From Piper betle (lineage: Eukaryota; Streptophyta; Magnoliopsida; Piperales; Piperaceae): a stretch of 64,000 nt of DNA. The position numbers were made by a program, and so were the translations under genes. This document shows, in pieces, positions 25,119 through 35,460 of this stretch. Positions within the stretch are counted from its first letter, which is position 1; each line of letters begins with the position of its first letter. The notes beneath the pieces were generated by a model. That model made no database searches and was not told the origin of the DNA. It saw only the letters and a program-made list of their open reading frames with translations. The DNA is taken from contig JAURVB010003090.1 of NCBI GenBank assembly GCA_033002965.1, positions 62,001 to 126,000 on the forward strand, given 5' to 3'.

Positions 25119-27470
25119 TTAAGGTACTTCCGACATGGACAGGTTCCTCAAGGTTTTGCTTTTGTCATTGTCATAGCCATATGCATGCTTTATGGTTTCC
25201 AAGTTGTGGGAAGCAATTGGGTTTCTTGAACACAAATCTTTGCTATCACCACCATCCTTCCACTGAATAAAGCTACTCATTCTCTTTGCTCTTTCTACAA
25301 GTTCATGAGAACCTTTGTTTTGAATCAGGAAAAAAGACCATAAAGAGGGCGAGGGCTGGCTGCCTTTTGCCCTCCATGAGTTCTCAATGTCTTGTGCAAT
25401 TCTATTGGCATCCATGGAGGTCCCAAGTAGGCCTCTTTTGGTGAAGCCCACTGCATAGAGGCCATTCTTCCCCTTCCACCCATCAGGAAAGGGGCTCCTT
25501 GGGAACCCATCTGGCTGGAGAAAATTCCCTTTCCTGCAATTTAAGTATCATACGCCAGCAATCAATAACATGAAGTTAAGTTAGATTGTAATTGATTTCT
25601 TATTACTAAAACAGTTGAAAAATAAATAATGAAACAGATGATTAATTACCATTAGCCAAGAGAGAACATTGCTTTTGTAACCAGTTGCTAGAATCAAAGC
25701 ATCAAACTTTTCTTTTCTGCCATCCACAAACTCAACCACTTTGTCCCTAGAGAGTCTCTTGATTCCCGGGAACACCTGCTCCAAATGTTTGAATGTGTAA
25801 CATCATTATCACCTAAGAATAAACTGACATATTTCTGTGCGCTAGAGAGGGAAATGGATAATGATCTTAAGTAATCAATAAATTATGAAAATTAGTATCA
25901 GCTTATATTACCACGTCCGTAAAATTGAATGCAAACATTACCAACCTTGATGTCTCCAGCCCTAATCCTTGCTAGTGTCCCGGCATCAAGCACAGGTGTC
26001 CTGCCGGTGTTGCCTTTGAGTTGGAGAGGGCCAAGCAAAGGCCGTCGAAGCCCAAGACTGGCCGTGTCGCCCAGAATTAACCTGGACATTAGCACCAAAA
26101 ATAGGTCCACTAACTTTATAGGCAGCCAATTGAGCAACAACCTGGACAGCCCAAATGTGGATGTTCCCAGCATCTCCCTTGGCAAAATGTGTACCTAAAA
26201 ATTAATCAGCCATTGAAGAATCAGGAGTTATCTTAATTGCTGTTTTTTTCCCATGTTGCATGCAAAAAATTACTCTGATTCTGTGACAATGAATTACTCA
26301 GTGATGAAATGTCAGCAGAAACAGCTTAGTGGCGCATGCAAACTAATTAACTGAAACTTAACATGAATCATAGCGTTAAACTAAATGGAATCTAGAATTT
26401 GCATAAACTCGCGAAGAAATTTCAATCAATCAAAACTACTTTTATATAGTGGGCTGGTAACACAATGCTCTATGTGATCACAAAGGACCAACAACGGATG
26501 CCATTTTTGACTCCGACATCTTTATAATAAACAAATATTAGTGGAGTTAAAAAACCATTTATGTTATAAATGTCATTTCTGACTCAATCCACTTTTGTTT
26601 AGGCCGGAGTCCACAGTGCATACGCATTAGAAAAGTCAAGGGGAAGTCAAAGAGTTAATTAACAAGAACTTGAAATTATCTTAAACTTGTGAATACGACA
26701 ATGAGCAAATATTGGCTTTTTATAAAACAAAACTAAATTAACTAATATGACACGAAAATATTGATATGGTGCTTACAGCGTCTCTAGCAACGAGTGATGG
26801 AAGGGCATTATGGTTGCAGAGGTCCAAGCTCACTTCCATGCCGGAATTACCACAACCCACCACAAGAACCCTCTTCCCATGGAATTCCTCCCCACTCTTA
26901 TATGAGCTTGTATGCACAATGTCTCCCGCAAACTCTCCAATCCCTTCTATATCCGGCACCACAGCCTCTGCATTCTCTCCGGTGGCCGCCACCAACCACC
27001 TGCAAAGATACTCCCTCCTCTCCGCCACTTCCTTCTTCACCCATCGAGTCCTCACTCTCCACAATCCCAGCGTTTGATCATACTCTGCCCTCTCCACTGC
27101 CTCATTGAATGCCGGGCAGAGGTTGAACCTCTTTGCATATTCTTCAAGGTAGGATATGAACTGCTGCTTACTTGGGTAGGTAGGGAAATGGTCTGGGAAG
27201 GCCATGAGAGGTAGCTCACAGAATTGCCTAGGAAGGTGAAGGCATAGGCGATCATATGTCTTGAGTTGCCACAGGGAAGCTATGCAGCAGCTCCTCTCAA
27301 TGATCAGGCTAGGCACACCTCTCTTTCAGACAGGCGGCGACGGCAAGCCCCGACGGTCCGGCGCCGACGATGACCACCCCCGGCACCCAAGCCACCGCCG
27401 CCGGCAAGCCATAGCCGGCTGACCATGGATCATGGGCACATTTGCCTTCCACTTCTCGCAAGCAGTCCAT
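25119..27470 (-). CDS. YUC: YUCCA-type flavin monooxygenase (indole-3-pyruvate monooxygenase), two apparent frameshifts
   Basis: YUCCA enzymes convert indole-3-pyruvate to indole-3-acetic acid (auxin), using FAD and NADPH. Exons on the minus strand: 27470-26777, 26194-25946, 25775-25650, 25533-25119, all GT-AG. Visible motifs are the FAD-binding GAGPSG (residues 36-41), the FMO signature [11 protein letters not shown], a second ATGENAE motif, NADPH-binding GCGNSG, and LATGYKSNV. Two lesions break the frame. In exon 1, KER is followed by VPSLIIER with a GG missing (27318-27319). In exon 4, the first codons read GAAAGGG where the family suggests GAAGGG (25530-25532). With both corrected, exon phases agree and about 494 aa result. 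That is longer than the usual 380-430 because the C-terminus after SQPSPSLW runs on for about 75 residues of low-complexity character. A TATA-like TTATATATACAC (minus strand) lies about 180 bases upstream. Family membership is secure. Whether it is functional, a pseudogene or misassembled is open. Confidence 0.9.
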
Positions 27471-28726
27471 GCAGCAACAGAGAAGAGCTCATGCAAACAA
27501 AGAGTATTTTGGCGGTTATAGATTTTGTTTGTGTATGTATATATCGGCTAGAGATTCGGTGTGTAGTTTAATCTAACTAATGGATTTGGATGGACAAGCC
27601 TTATCCTAGTTTCGAAGCAGGGGCCAGAGTTTGAGAGGAGAGATAGAAGTGTATATATAATGGTGTTATTATACAATTTATTATAAACAACATATATATT
27701 AGCTAACAATATCACCCATTGTTCATATTTAACTTGGTGTTTCACATTAGTAGATCACAAGTGATCACTTTAATATATGGTTAGTGGAAGTGGTAGTGGG
27801 GCGACTCATTGCTTTCTATATATTATTCCTTAAGAGCTCCAAGTGCTGATCATGAGTCAACGAGTTGTATAGATCATCTTTCACATTTGAGTTCCGAAGT
27901 TTGAGACGGAACCTGAGAGTCTGTTGCAGGGATCCAATCAGATCCTGAGCAAACGATTTTATTGTTATTAGCAGATAAGGGAGAGTTGTGGGCGGGTAAA
28001 GCGTCAGATGCCGGAATTTCTCTATAGATGGTTAAGTTTGAAGTTTTCAACTCAATTAGTGGCATGCTTTGGCTGAATATTTGAAAGTGGAAACCCAAGT
28101 GGGTCTTTGATATGGGAGAGAAGAGGTTACATTAGATTTATAGTTTGAAAGAACATGGCATATTCTTGGACTATATTCCCTTGGAAAATATATGGATTGA
28201 CACAGCAGTAGCGTAATTGATCCTATGTGGGACTTTTTTGAGCGGGGGTGGACCTCAACGAACATGCTTGGTCCCAATGAGCCAAATTGATCGTTCAAAT
28301 AGAGTGGGAAGTCGACTGGAGATTGACATGCCAAGCCAACTTGAAACTTGAAATAGGAGGCAAGTATATACCTTGTCCTATGATCACAGCTTGTCCGGCC
28401 CTCTAGCATTGGTCGAACTGACATCTCAATTCCTAGGGAACGCAATTCCCTCCTATCAAGGAATCTCCAAACCTTTCTTCATCGTGCCCTCCTACCAATT
28501 ACCATTTATATGCCCATATATCTTTCTTGCGTGACGCCTCGTCGCTTTTCAGCTTACTACAGTGACGTTTACATTTCCAAAGCTGCTTCCTTTGATTTGA
28601 TTAGCAGCAATATATATAAGATGTTAAATCAGATGTCAAATCATTGCATACATCATTCAAAGAAATTAATTAGTCCCAGTGACTCGCTGAGATTTAGTGT
28701 TCCCGTTGCTCGTCGGTTTTATGCCC
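27471..28726. promoter_or_regulatory. Upstream region of the YUCCA gene
   Basis: On the minus strand a TATA-like tract occupies about 27648-27661, roughly 180 bases above the YUCCA start codon. Beyond about 27900 the sequence has no recognisable gene. Short open frames at 28056-28445 (-) and 28510-28788 (+) have no family resemblance, and the latter runs into the copy C element. Confidence 0.4.
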
Positions 28727-28735
28727 TCGTGATCA

Positions 28736-29485
28736 CATTGAAAAATCGGCCAATTGGGGATCCGCTGATCTTATTCGGAATCAATTGATTTAAATTGAAT
28801 GGAATAGAATCTAATTTAAATTTAAGGTGAAATTAATTTTTAAATTAATTTTGGATAAATTATTAAAATATTTTTAATTTTATATTATATAAATTATTTA
28901 TATATAAATAAAATAAAATTTTAAAATTTATAATGACAAAAATACCCTTTATTATCCCTTCGCTCTAGTAGGGCAAAGCAGGGCAAAGCCTATAGGGAGA
29001 GGCGGGGCTAGTAGGGGGATTAATTGGGGCCGACGAGATTAGGCTGGCCAGGTAGGGCAGATGTACAAGGAGGGGGATAGGGCAGGGCAAGGCTGGCAAG
29101 GGGAGTTTGGGCGGGGCGGGGCCTATGGAGGGAGTCCGGGCGTGGCTGGGTCGACAGGGGGAAGCAGGGCACAGACAGCATGGGTGAAGAGTGGAAGTGG
29201 TATTCTCGTAATTAAAAGTTGATTTAATTTCGACTCGAGTAAAAAATAATAATTAATTAAAAATAATTTTAAAAATTCAAAAAAAATATTAAAAAAATAT
29301 ATCATAAAATATAATATACACAATAATATCAAAATAACATCAAAATCTAATTTTTATATATTTATGTTATGAATTGTCAAATTATTATATATGACCGATT
29401 TAGACCAATTTAGAGTGATTTAACTGACTGATTCCTGTCTGATTTGGACCGATTCTGATTCTGATTCCAATTTTTGCAACTATGT
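28736..29485. mobile_element. Non-autonomous MULE-like element, copy C (9-bp TSD)
   Basis: Element of 750 bases with a perfect 9-bp duplication TCGTGATCA (28727-28735 and 29486-29494). The left end is CATTGAAAAATCGG. The right end carries CCGATTCTGATTCTG units and TGCAACTATG, the counterpart of the ATGGTTGCA end of copies A and D. The core at about 28960-29195 is G-rich (AGGGCA/GGGGC units) and is followed by the same module (TTCTCGTAATTAAAAGTTG, then CGACTCGAG) and AT-rich flank as copy D. Confidence 0.78.
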
Positions 29486-29575
29486 TCGTGATCACTTGAT
29501 CAACATAGGATTGAGTATGGCCAATTAGAAAGAGTTGAATAGGGGTGTCATAGTTTGTCAAGTGGGCACTGTACT

Positions 29576-31087
29576 CAGGGGTGGGTGAAGGCGTCTGAAT
29601 TATCAAGTCCAATCAAAGTACGAAGCATTTCCAACTGAATTTGACCGACCAAATTTGACCAAATTAAAACAAACCAAACATAGATATTTTTTGTCCAATC
29701 GAATAAACGACCGAGTGTCCAATAATTTATATCAATAACATAATGCATTCAACATTTGTAAGGCTAAATCCGGTCACTCTTATATTTAGAAATTTAGAAC
29801 AATACATTCACATAAAAAATAGATACTCGTATAAGATAATTGCCTTGACCAACTCTAATCTACTCCTTCCTTGATCAAATTTTCAAACTTCTATTTTATT
29901 TTATCCATTTTTTTCACCCCCATATTGAAAAATTCTTGCCCAATATTACCACTCATGTTTTTTGTCCTCTTTATTTTGAAATTAGGACATTTTCATTCAA
30001 CATGCCTATATTAACGAGTAGTTATATAGCTTCCAGCTCCTTCAAACTTTTTTTCACAATAACAACAAATAGCAGATGTTTCACTTTTCTAATATTTTCT
30101 ATCAAAATAGGCTCATACACCATATGCTATTTTTTTCTTTTTTGATAATGTACCATCCATAGATTCCCCTTCTTTAACAATCGAATTTTTATTATCTTTT
30201 CCACCTTCACTTTGTTCATTTACATTTATTAATGAACTTACATGATCATTTTTGAAAAAAACATGTCAAATTATAAATATAAAATGCCATAACTAGTGTA
30301 AATCAACTTCATTTATAAAAGTGGTGCTAATAAATATTATTGATTGACAATACTTATTTCTTCGATGATGTAAGCTTCCTTCACCAAACAATTCTACAAA
30401 TCCTTATAGCTCAAATACTACACAATTTTGTTAGTATAAGCTATTGTTGCCTTATTATTCAATTATAAATAATTATTAACTTAATAATTATTAATCCTAA
30501 AATGAGTAGATAAAAAATAAAAAATTTAACCTTTACTTTATAATCTAAGAAAGAGACGGAGGGTGGTAGCGGAGGGGTTACTTTGAGTGCAGAGCACCGA
30601 AGCCAAGTGGTGGCGAGGGGTTATGCAGCACACAAATGGTGGCGGAGGCAGGTGACGGTGGTGGGGTTACGCGGTGCGCAGGGTGGTGGAGGGGGTCCGC
30701 AGGCGGCGGACGGTGTACACAGCCAACAGATGGGGTACGTAGGCGACAGACAGGGTATGCAAGCGGCAGACGGGGTGCGCAAGCGGAGGGGCTACGCGAC
30801 ATGCAGAGGGCGGCAGAGGTAGGCGGCGGTGGTGGGGTTACGCGGCATGGAGGGCGACAGAGGTGGTCCACAGGCGGTGGCGGAGGTGGTGGAGCGGCAG
30901 AGAGGAGACAGTGTCCCTTTGAATACTTATCGCTAGGGTATTAAAATTTTGGACTGTCCATGGACATTGTTTGGGCCTGATGGACAATTCGAACAATGAC
31001 TCGATCGGACAAGTTTTGTCCAATGAAAATTCGGACAGACACAGACAACAGCTTTTTCGATGTCCATCCAACCGATGCCCACCCCTA
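29576..31087 (-). mobile_element. hAT-superfamily element relic, copy 2 (8-bp TSD)
   Basis: Element of 1512 bases between ACTGTACT (29568-29575) and ACTATACT (31088-31095), an 8-bp duplication with one mismatch. The termini are CAGGGGTGGG and CCCACCCCTA. It is clearly related to copy 1 over its left part and right end. On the minus strand at about 30000-30200 the decayed reading KKKKIAYGV, then AICCYCEKKFEGA, then RHVE and KCP matches the N-terminal region and C2/H-C spacing of a hAT BED zinc finger, with stops. A GC-rich core (about 30555-30905) made of GGTGG/GCGGCGG units lacks a recognisable protein. There is no catalytic domain. Confidence 0.8.
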
Positions 31088-31095
31088 ACTATACT

Positions 31096-31833
31096 ACTTC
31101 CAAGTGGCATGCATGGATAGTAAAAATTGGAGCCTCCTGGCCTACTGTTTAAAAAAGTTATATATATGGAAAAAAATAATTTCCTGGTGATCTAATATTT
31201 ATAGCCGAAAACTATACAAAGTGATGGTTTAAAACAACATGATTTGGTTAATAATTCAAAAAAAGGATAAGTATGTCAAGTCTTTCACGTAATTATTGCG
31301 CTTCTCATTTTTTTCTGTATCCTCATGAATCAAACTCAGCTAAAAAACAATTAGAAGTTTTCGACTTAAGCTAAGCTCGGCCACAGCTTGGGCTCAGACT
31401 TAGTTTGGGCTCAGCTTGGGAAGAGAAGATAAAACTCAACTTTGCTCCACTCGATTTTTTGTCTAACCATAGCTTGGCAGGCCTAAATTATAGCATTTAT
31501 TAGGATCAGAGAGAAAATAAAAGAAATTAGATGTGAAAAAAAATTTTCTTATATCATTTTCTCTTGAGTGATTGTTTAGAAATTAAAAAAGGAAAATTTG
31601 TATAACATCAGTCTCACTTTTTTTCATTTCCTTATATTTTTCGTGAGAAAATTGTTGTGGAAGAGTTTTCATATTTCTTTTTCTCACATTTTCTTACAAA
31701 CAAAACAAATAAAAATGTGGAAAAGTATAATTTCTTACGCTTTCTTTACCTTTCTCCACAATCCAAATATTTAGAACAAGCCATTTTCTGGCAAAAGTGC
31801 CGAAGTTTATCTGATGTGTTTTGTTTTGTTTGG

Positions 31834-31834
<1 letters not shown>
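31096..31834. other. AT-rich spacer
   Basis: No gene or recognisable repeat boundary is seen between the hAT copy and the (TA)n tract. Confidence 0.4.

Positions 31835-31886
<52 letters not shown>
31835..31886. repeat. (TA)26 microsatellite
   Basis: An uninterrupted TA dinucleotide run of 52 bases, directly abutting the hairpin-capped element at 31887. Confidence 0.95.
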
Positions 31887-31888
<2 letters not shown>

Positions 31889-32635
31889 AAAAAAGTTGTT
31901 GTACTCCAGCACAGCCATCTTGGCTGTGCTGGAGTTTGATCTTGGCCGTTGGATTAGCATCCAATGGCCAAGATCAAAAAAAGGGGGGGGTGGCGCCGCC
32001 GCAGCAGCGACGACGGAGGGGCGGGAAGGGTGCCCGGCCACGGCGACGGCCGGGGTGGGGGGAAGGGGGGGCGGCGACAGGGGACGGGGCGCGAGGCGGC
32101 GGAGGCCGTGGCGGGGTGGCGGGCGGGCGGGGGCCAAGGCGGGGGCGACGGCGAGGGCCGAGGGCGGGCGGCGGGGTGGCGGGCAGGGGACCGGGGTGGG
32201 GGGGCGGCGGCGACAGGGGACGGGGGCGCGGCACGGCGGGGTGGTGGGCAGGGGCCGAGGGGGCGGCGGGGGACAGGGGGGGGCGGCGGGGGACGGGGGA
32301 GAGGGGGGGTTGCGTCGCGTGGTGGTGGTATCGACCAGCGGCGGGGCAGCGGGCCGGCATGGGAAGAGGCGGGGCGGCTAAATCCGCCGCCCCACCGCTG
32401 CGAGGGTTACGTCGCCGCCCCTGGCTGGGCGGTGACGGGCGGGGCAGGTGGGGTGGCGTCGCGTCGGCCAGCACGGCGGCGGCGACCTAGAAATTTTTTT
32501 TATCCAGCCGTTGGATTAAATCCAACGGCTGGAGAAGGGGAAGTGGGCGGCATGTTTCAGTCGTTGGATTTGATCCAACGGTTGAAACACTGCAGCACAG
32601 CCATCTTGGTTGTGCTGCAGTACAGCCCCCCACCC
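31887..32635. mobile_element. Hairpin-capped element with GC-rich core, between two (TA)n tracts
   Basis: Each end carries consecutive inverted repeats in mirrored order. Left: a perfect 15-bp stem with TCT loop at 31903-31935 (CAGCACAGCC arm), then a 19-bp stem with one mismatch at about 31937-31978 (GGCCGTTGGAT arm). Right: a 29-base palindrome at 32504-32532, a second hairpin at 32554-32588, and an outer one at 32589-32621 whose CAGCACAGCCATCTTGG core matches the left outer hairpin. Between them, about 31980-32495 is extremely GC-rich and G-biased. The plus strand is open in all three frames for long stretches, which reflects composition and not coding. The symmetry suggests a non-autonomous DNA element that inserts into TA repeats. 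The superfamily is unknown. Confidence 0.65.

Positions 32636-32675
<40 letters not shown>
32636..32675. repeat. (TA)n microsatellite with one interruption
   Basis: A TA run of about 40 bases with a single C interruption, bounding the hairpin element on its right side. Confidence 0.9.
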
Positions 32676-32677
<2 letters not shown>

Positions 32678-33185
32678 AGGACTATGATGCGTTGCCCATA
32701 CGCTGCCTCACAAGGGCCGTTGGATCTGATCCAACAGCCTTGATAAACCCCACCCCACCCCCCCCTCCCCCTCCCCCCCACCTTGTTTGACTGGTCGTCC
32801 CCCTGCCGTCGCCTCCACGCTGCCCCTCACTGCGGCCCCCCCCGCTGCCCCTCCGCGGCCACCTCCAAGCAGCCCCACGCCACAGCCCATCCGGCCAACC
32901 CCTCGCCGCCGCCTCCATGAGGCCCCTTGCTCGCCCACTGGCCCCCCACCACTGCGGACCCACCCCCTTGCCCCGGCCCGCCCCCCCTTTCTTTCTCCCA
33001 CATGTTGCTGCCCGCCACCCCTGCCACGATCGCCACACACCCCTCGATGCGCCCCGCACCCCCCCTCCCCTCCCCCCTCTTCCCCCTGGGGGTTGCGGTG
33101 GCTCAGCGAGGCCATTGGCGGTGGGGTCGCGTGGCCAAGCAAAGGGGGGCAGGGGGAGGGTGGGAAGAAACAAGAGAATTTGGAT
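32676..33185. mobile_element. Second (TA)n-adjacent element start with hairpin and C-rich core
   Basis: Right after the (TA)n tract comes GGAGGACTATGATGCG, then a hairpin with a GTTGGATC/GATCCAAC stem at about 32711-32735, then a C-rich core (about 32750-33170) with long frames on both strands that show only low-complexity Pro/Arg/Gly. It leads into TGGCAATTTCATAATAAAAAC, the start of the array at 33186. The far end may be the (TA)n at 34981, but this is uncertain. Confidence 0.45.
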
Positions 33186-34630
33186 GGCAATTTCATAATA
33201 AAAACTTGACTCAATACCAACTCTAGTCAAATTAAAAAATAAAATAAAAGAATTTCATAATAAAAATTTGACTCGGATCTCGACTCGAGTCAAGTTTTTA
33301 TTACGAAATAAATTTTAACTTGACTCGATCACAATTTCATAATAAAAACATTACTCGAGTTCATATTACGAAATAAAATGTGAAACAAATAGAATAAAAT
33401 ACTATAAAATAAAATAATCCATTAGAACTCGATTATTTTATTTTATGGTATTCGACTCGAGTGAAGTAAATAAAAAATTGACTCGGTATTGACTCGATTT
33501 AAGCAAATAAAAAAGTAACTCGATATCGACTCGAGTCAAGTTAATAAAAAATTAACTCGGGATCGACTTGATTCAAGTAAATACAAAAGTAACTCGGGAT
33601 CGACTCGAGTCTAAGTCAATAATAAAAATAAATTAATTTTGTAATAAAAAATTGATTCGCTCCCAAATACAGTCATTATTATGAAATAAATTTTAAAAAA
33701 TAATTTTTATTGACTCGAGTCAATTTAAAAAAATTAAACATATTAAAAACTTGACTCGAGAAAGGAGCGAGTCATGAACGAGTCTAGTTTTTATTAAAAA
33801 TTAAGTTTATTTTTCAAAAATTTATTTTGTAATATTTATACGAGTCGAAGAGCGTGTATAGTTTTTATTTTATGGTATTTTATTTTTAATATTTTTCAAA
33901 CAAATAAAATAAAACATTTTTAATAAAATAAAATACTATAAAAAATATTACAAACTATAACTCAAAAAATATTAAAAAATATAGTAAAATACCAAAAAAT
34001 AAAATAATCGAGTTCTAATAGATTATTTTATTTTATAGTATTTTATTCTATTTGTTTCACATTTTTATTACTAAATTATTTTATTTTTAGAAAAAATTAT
34101 TTCTTAATAAAAACTTACTCGATTCTAACTAGAGTCAAGCTTTTATTACGAAATTATTTTATTTTTTAAAAATCTATTTCATAATATTAACTCGAGTCGG
34201 GATCGAGCCACATTTTTATTACGAAATTATGTTATTTTTTAAATTTATTTCGTAATATTAACTACGAGTCGGGATCGAGTCAAGTTTTTAAATTTATTTC
34301 TTAATAAAAACTTGACTCGATTCCGACTCGAGTCAAGTTTTTATTACAAAATTATTTTATTTTTAAAAAAATCTATTTTGTAATATTAACTCGAGTCGGG
34401 ATCGAGTCATGTTTTTATTACAAAATTATTTTATTTTTAAATTTATTTCTTAATAAAAATTTTAACTCGATTCCGAATAGAGTCAAGTTTTTATTACAAA
34501 ATTATTTTATTTATTTTAAAATATACTTCGTAATATTAACTCAATTCGTGTTCGAACCAAGTTTTTATTATGAAATTATTTTATTTTTAAATTTATTTCT
34601 TAATATTAACATTGAGTCATGATCAAGTCA
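33186..34630. repeat. Degenerate tandem array of CTCGAGTC-bearing AT-rich units
   Basis: About 1.4 kb built from variants of two parts: a GACTCGAGTC-like palindromic segment and an AT-rich spacer of the type AAGTTTTTATTACGAAATTA followed by TTTATTTCTTAATAAAAA. Spacing between palindromes is about 55-70 bases, with a higher-order period near 125-130 bases in the right half. The leading unit matches the module next to the GC cores of the 9-bp-TSD elements. No coding potential. Confidence 0.7.
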
Positions 34631-35460
34631 ATTTTTTATTACAAAAATACCCTCCTCTGTTTCTTCCCCGTTTGTTTTGGCGTGCCACCCCTCGCCGGCG
34701 ACCTCGCTGCCAGCTCTGGCCGGCCAGCTATGTCGCCACCTCAGGGTGGGTGAGCCTCCTGAGAAAGACACTACACCTGTCAGAAGCGGGCGATCGTGAG
34801 CAAGAGGAGCAATGGGGAGTGGGGGGCGTGGCTGTCGGTGGTGGCGGTGGGGGTTGGCAGTTGCTAGTAGGGCCGGGTGGGGCTTGGCCGTGGGCTGGAC
34901 AGGGGCGGGGTGGGGCCGAGGGATTCGATAAGCTGCATATGCGCCGCCAAACATGGCAGGGCATAATAGCAAGTAAAATCATATATATATATATATATGA
35001 GGACCGCTTCCATGCGCCAGAGGCAGGGAAGCTTATCTGTGCCACCTTTTATTCTGGGTTGTCCGATTATAAGGACGGACCAGATTTATTAGTTTTTTTT
35101 AAAAAAAAATCAATTTGATATGGACCGTCCGATTAGAAGGACTACCCAGACATATAGAGGGGCGGAGGCGGAGCGCTACCACCGTGGCGGGGAGGGAGGG
35201 CGCCCGTCCCTTTGCTTACATCAGGCCTACCCCGGCCCCTGCCACGGTCAGATCTGGCGCCACCAGATCCGACAAGTTGCAGCCAGTTGGGGGTGGTCAA
35301 CCGCGGCCGGATCTGGCCGGCGGCGACACAGCAGGGTAGTGGCTGCGATAGGGTGGCGGCACGTTTTGAAATTTTTTTTTTAAAAAGAGATTTGGGTCGT
35401 CTTTATAATCGGAAGGCCCAGAAGAGAGCTTGGGGCAGAAAAAATCCTTACTCTTCTAGC
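34631..35460. mobile_element. (TA)n-associated elements with GC-rich cores
   Basis: A GC-rich core at about 34670-34935 is followed by (TA)9 at 34981-34998. Directly after this tract, GAGGACCGCTTCCATGCG resembles the GAGGACTATGATGCG start at 32677. A motif of the form TTGTCCGATTATAAGGACGG occurs near 35058 and a variant at about 35125. A second GC core (about 35150-35370) follows, and a related inverted motif closes it near 35397-35425. No protein is credible here. Confidence 0.45.

Noticed and set aside
26766..27214. Plus-strand frames over YUCCA exon 1
   Set aside because: Antisense shadows. The minus strand carries the FAD and NADPH motifs.
31964..32743. Long plus-strand open frame (259 aa) and overlapping long frames on both strands
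   Set aside because: The frames are open because the DNA is almost pure G/C. The products are low-complexity Gly/Arg/Pro, and all frames are equally open. This is composition and not coding.
32682..33230. Minus-strand 182-aa frame and its plus-strand counterparts
   Set aside because: Same reason: C-rich TE core with mirrored open frames and no domain.
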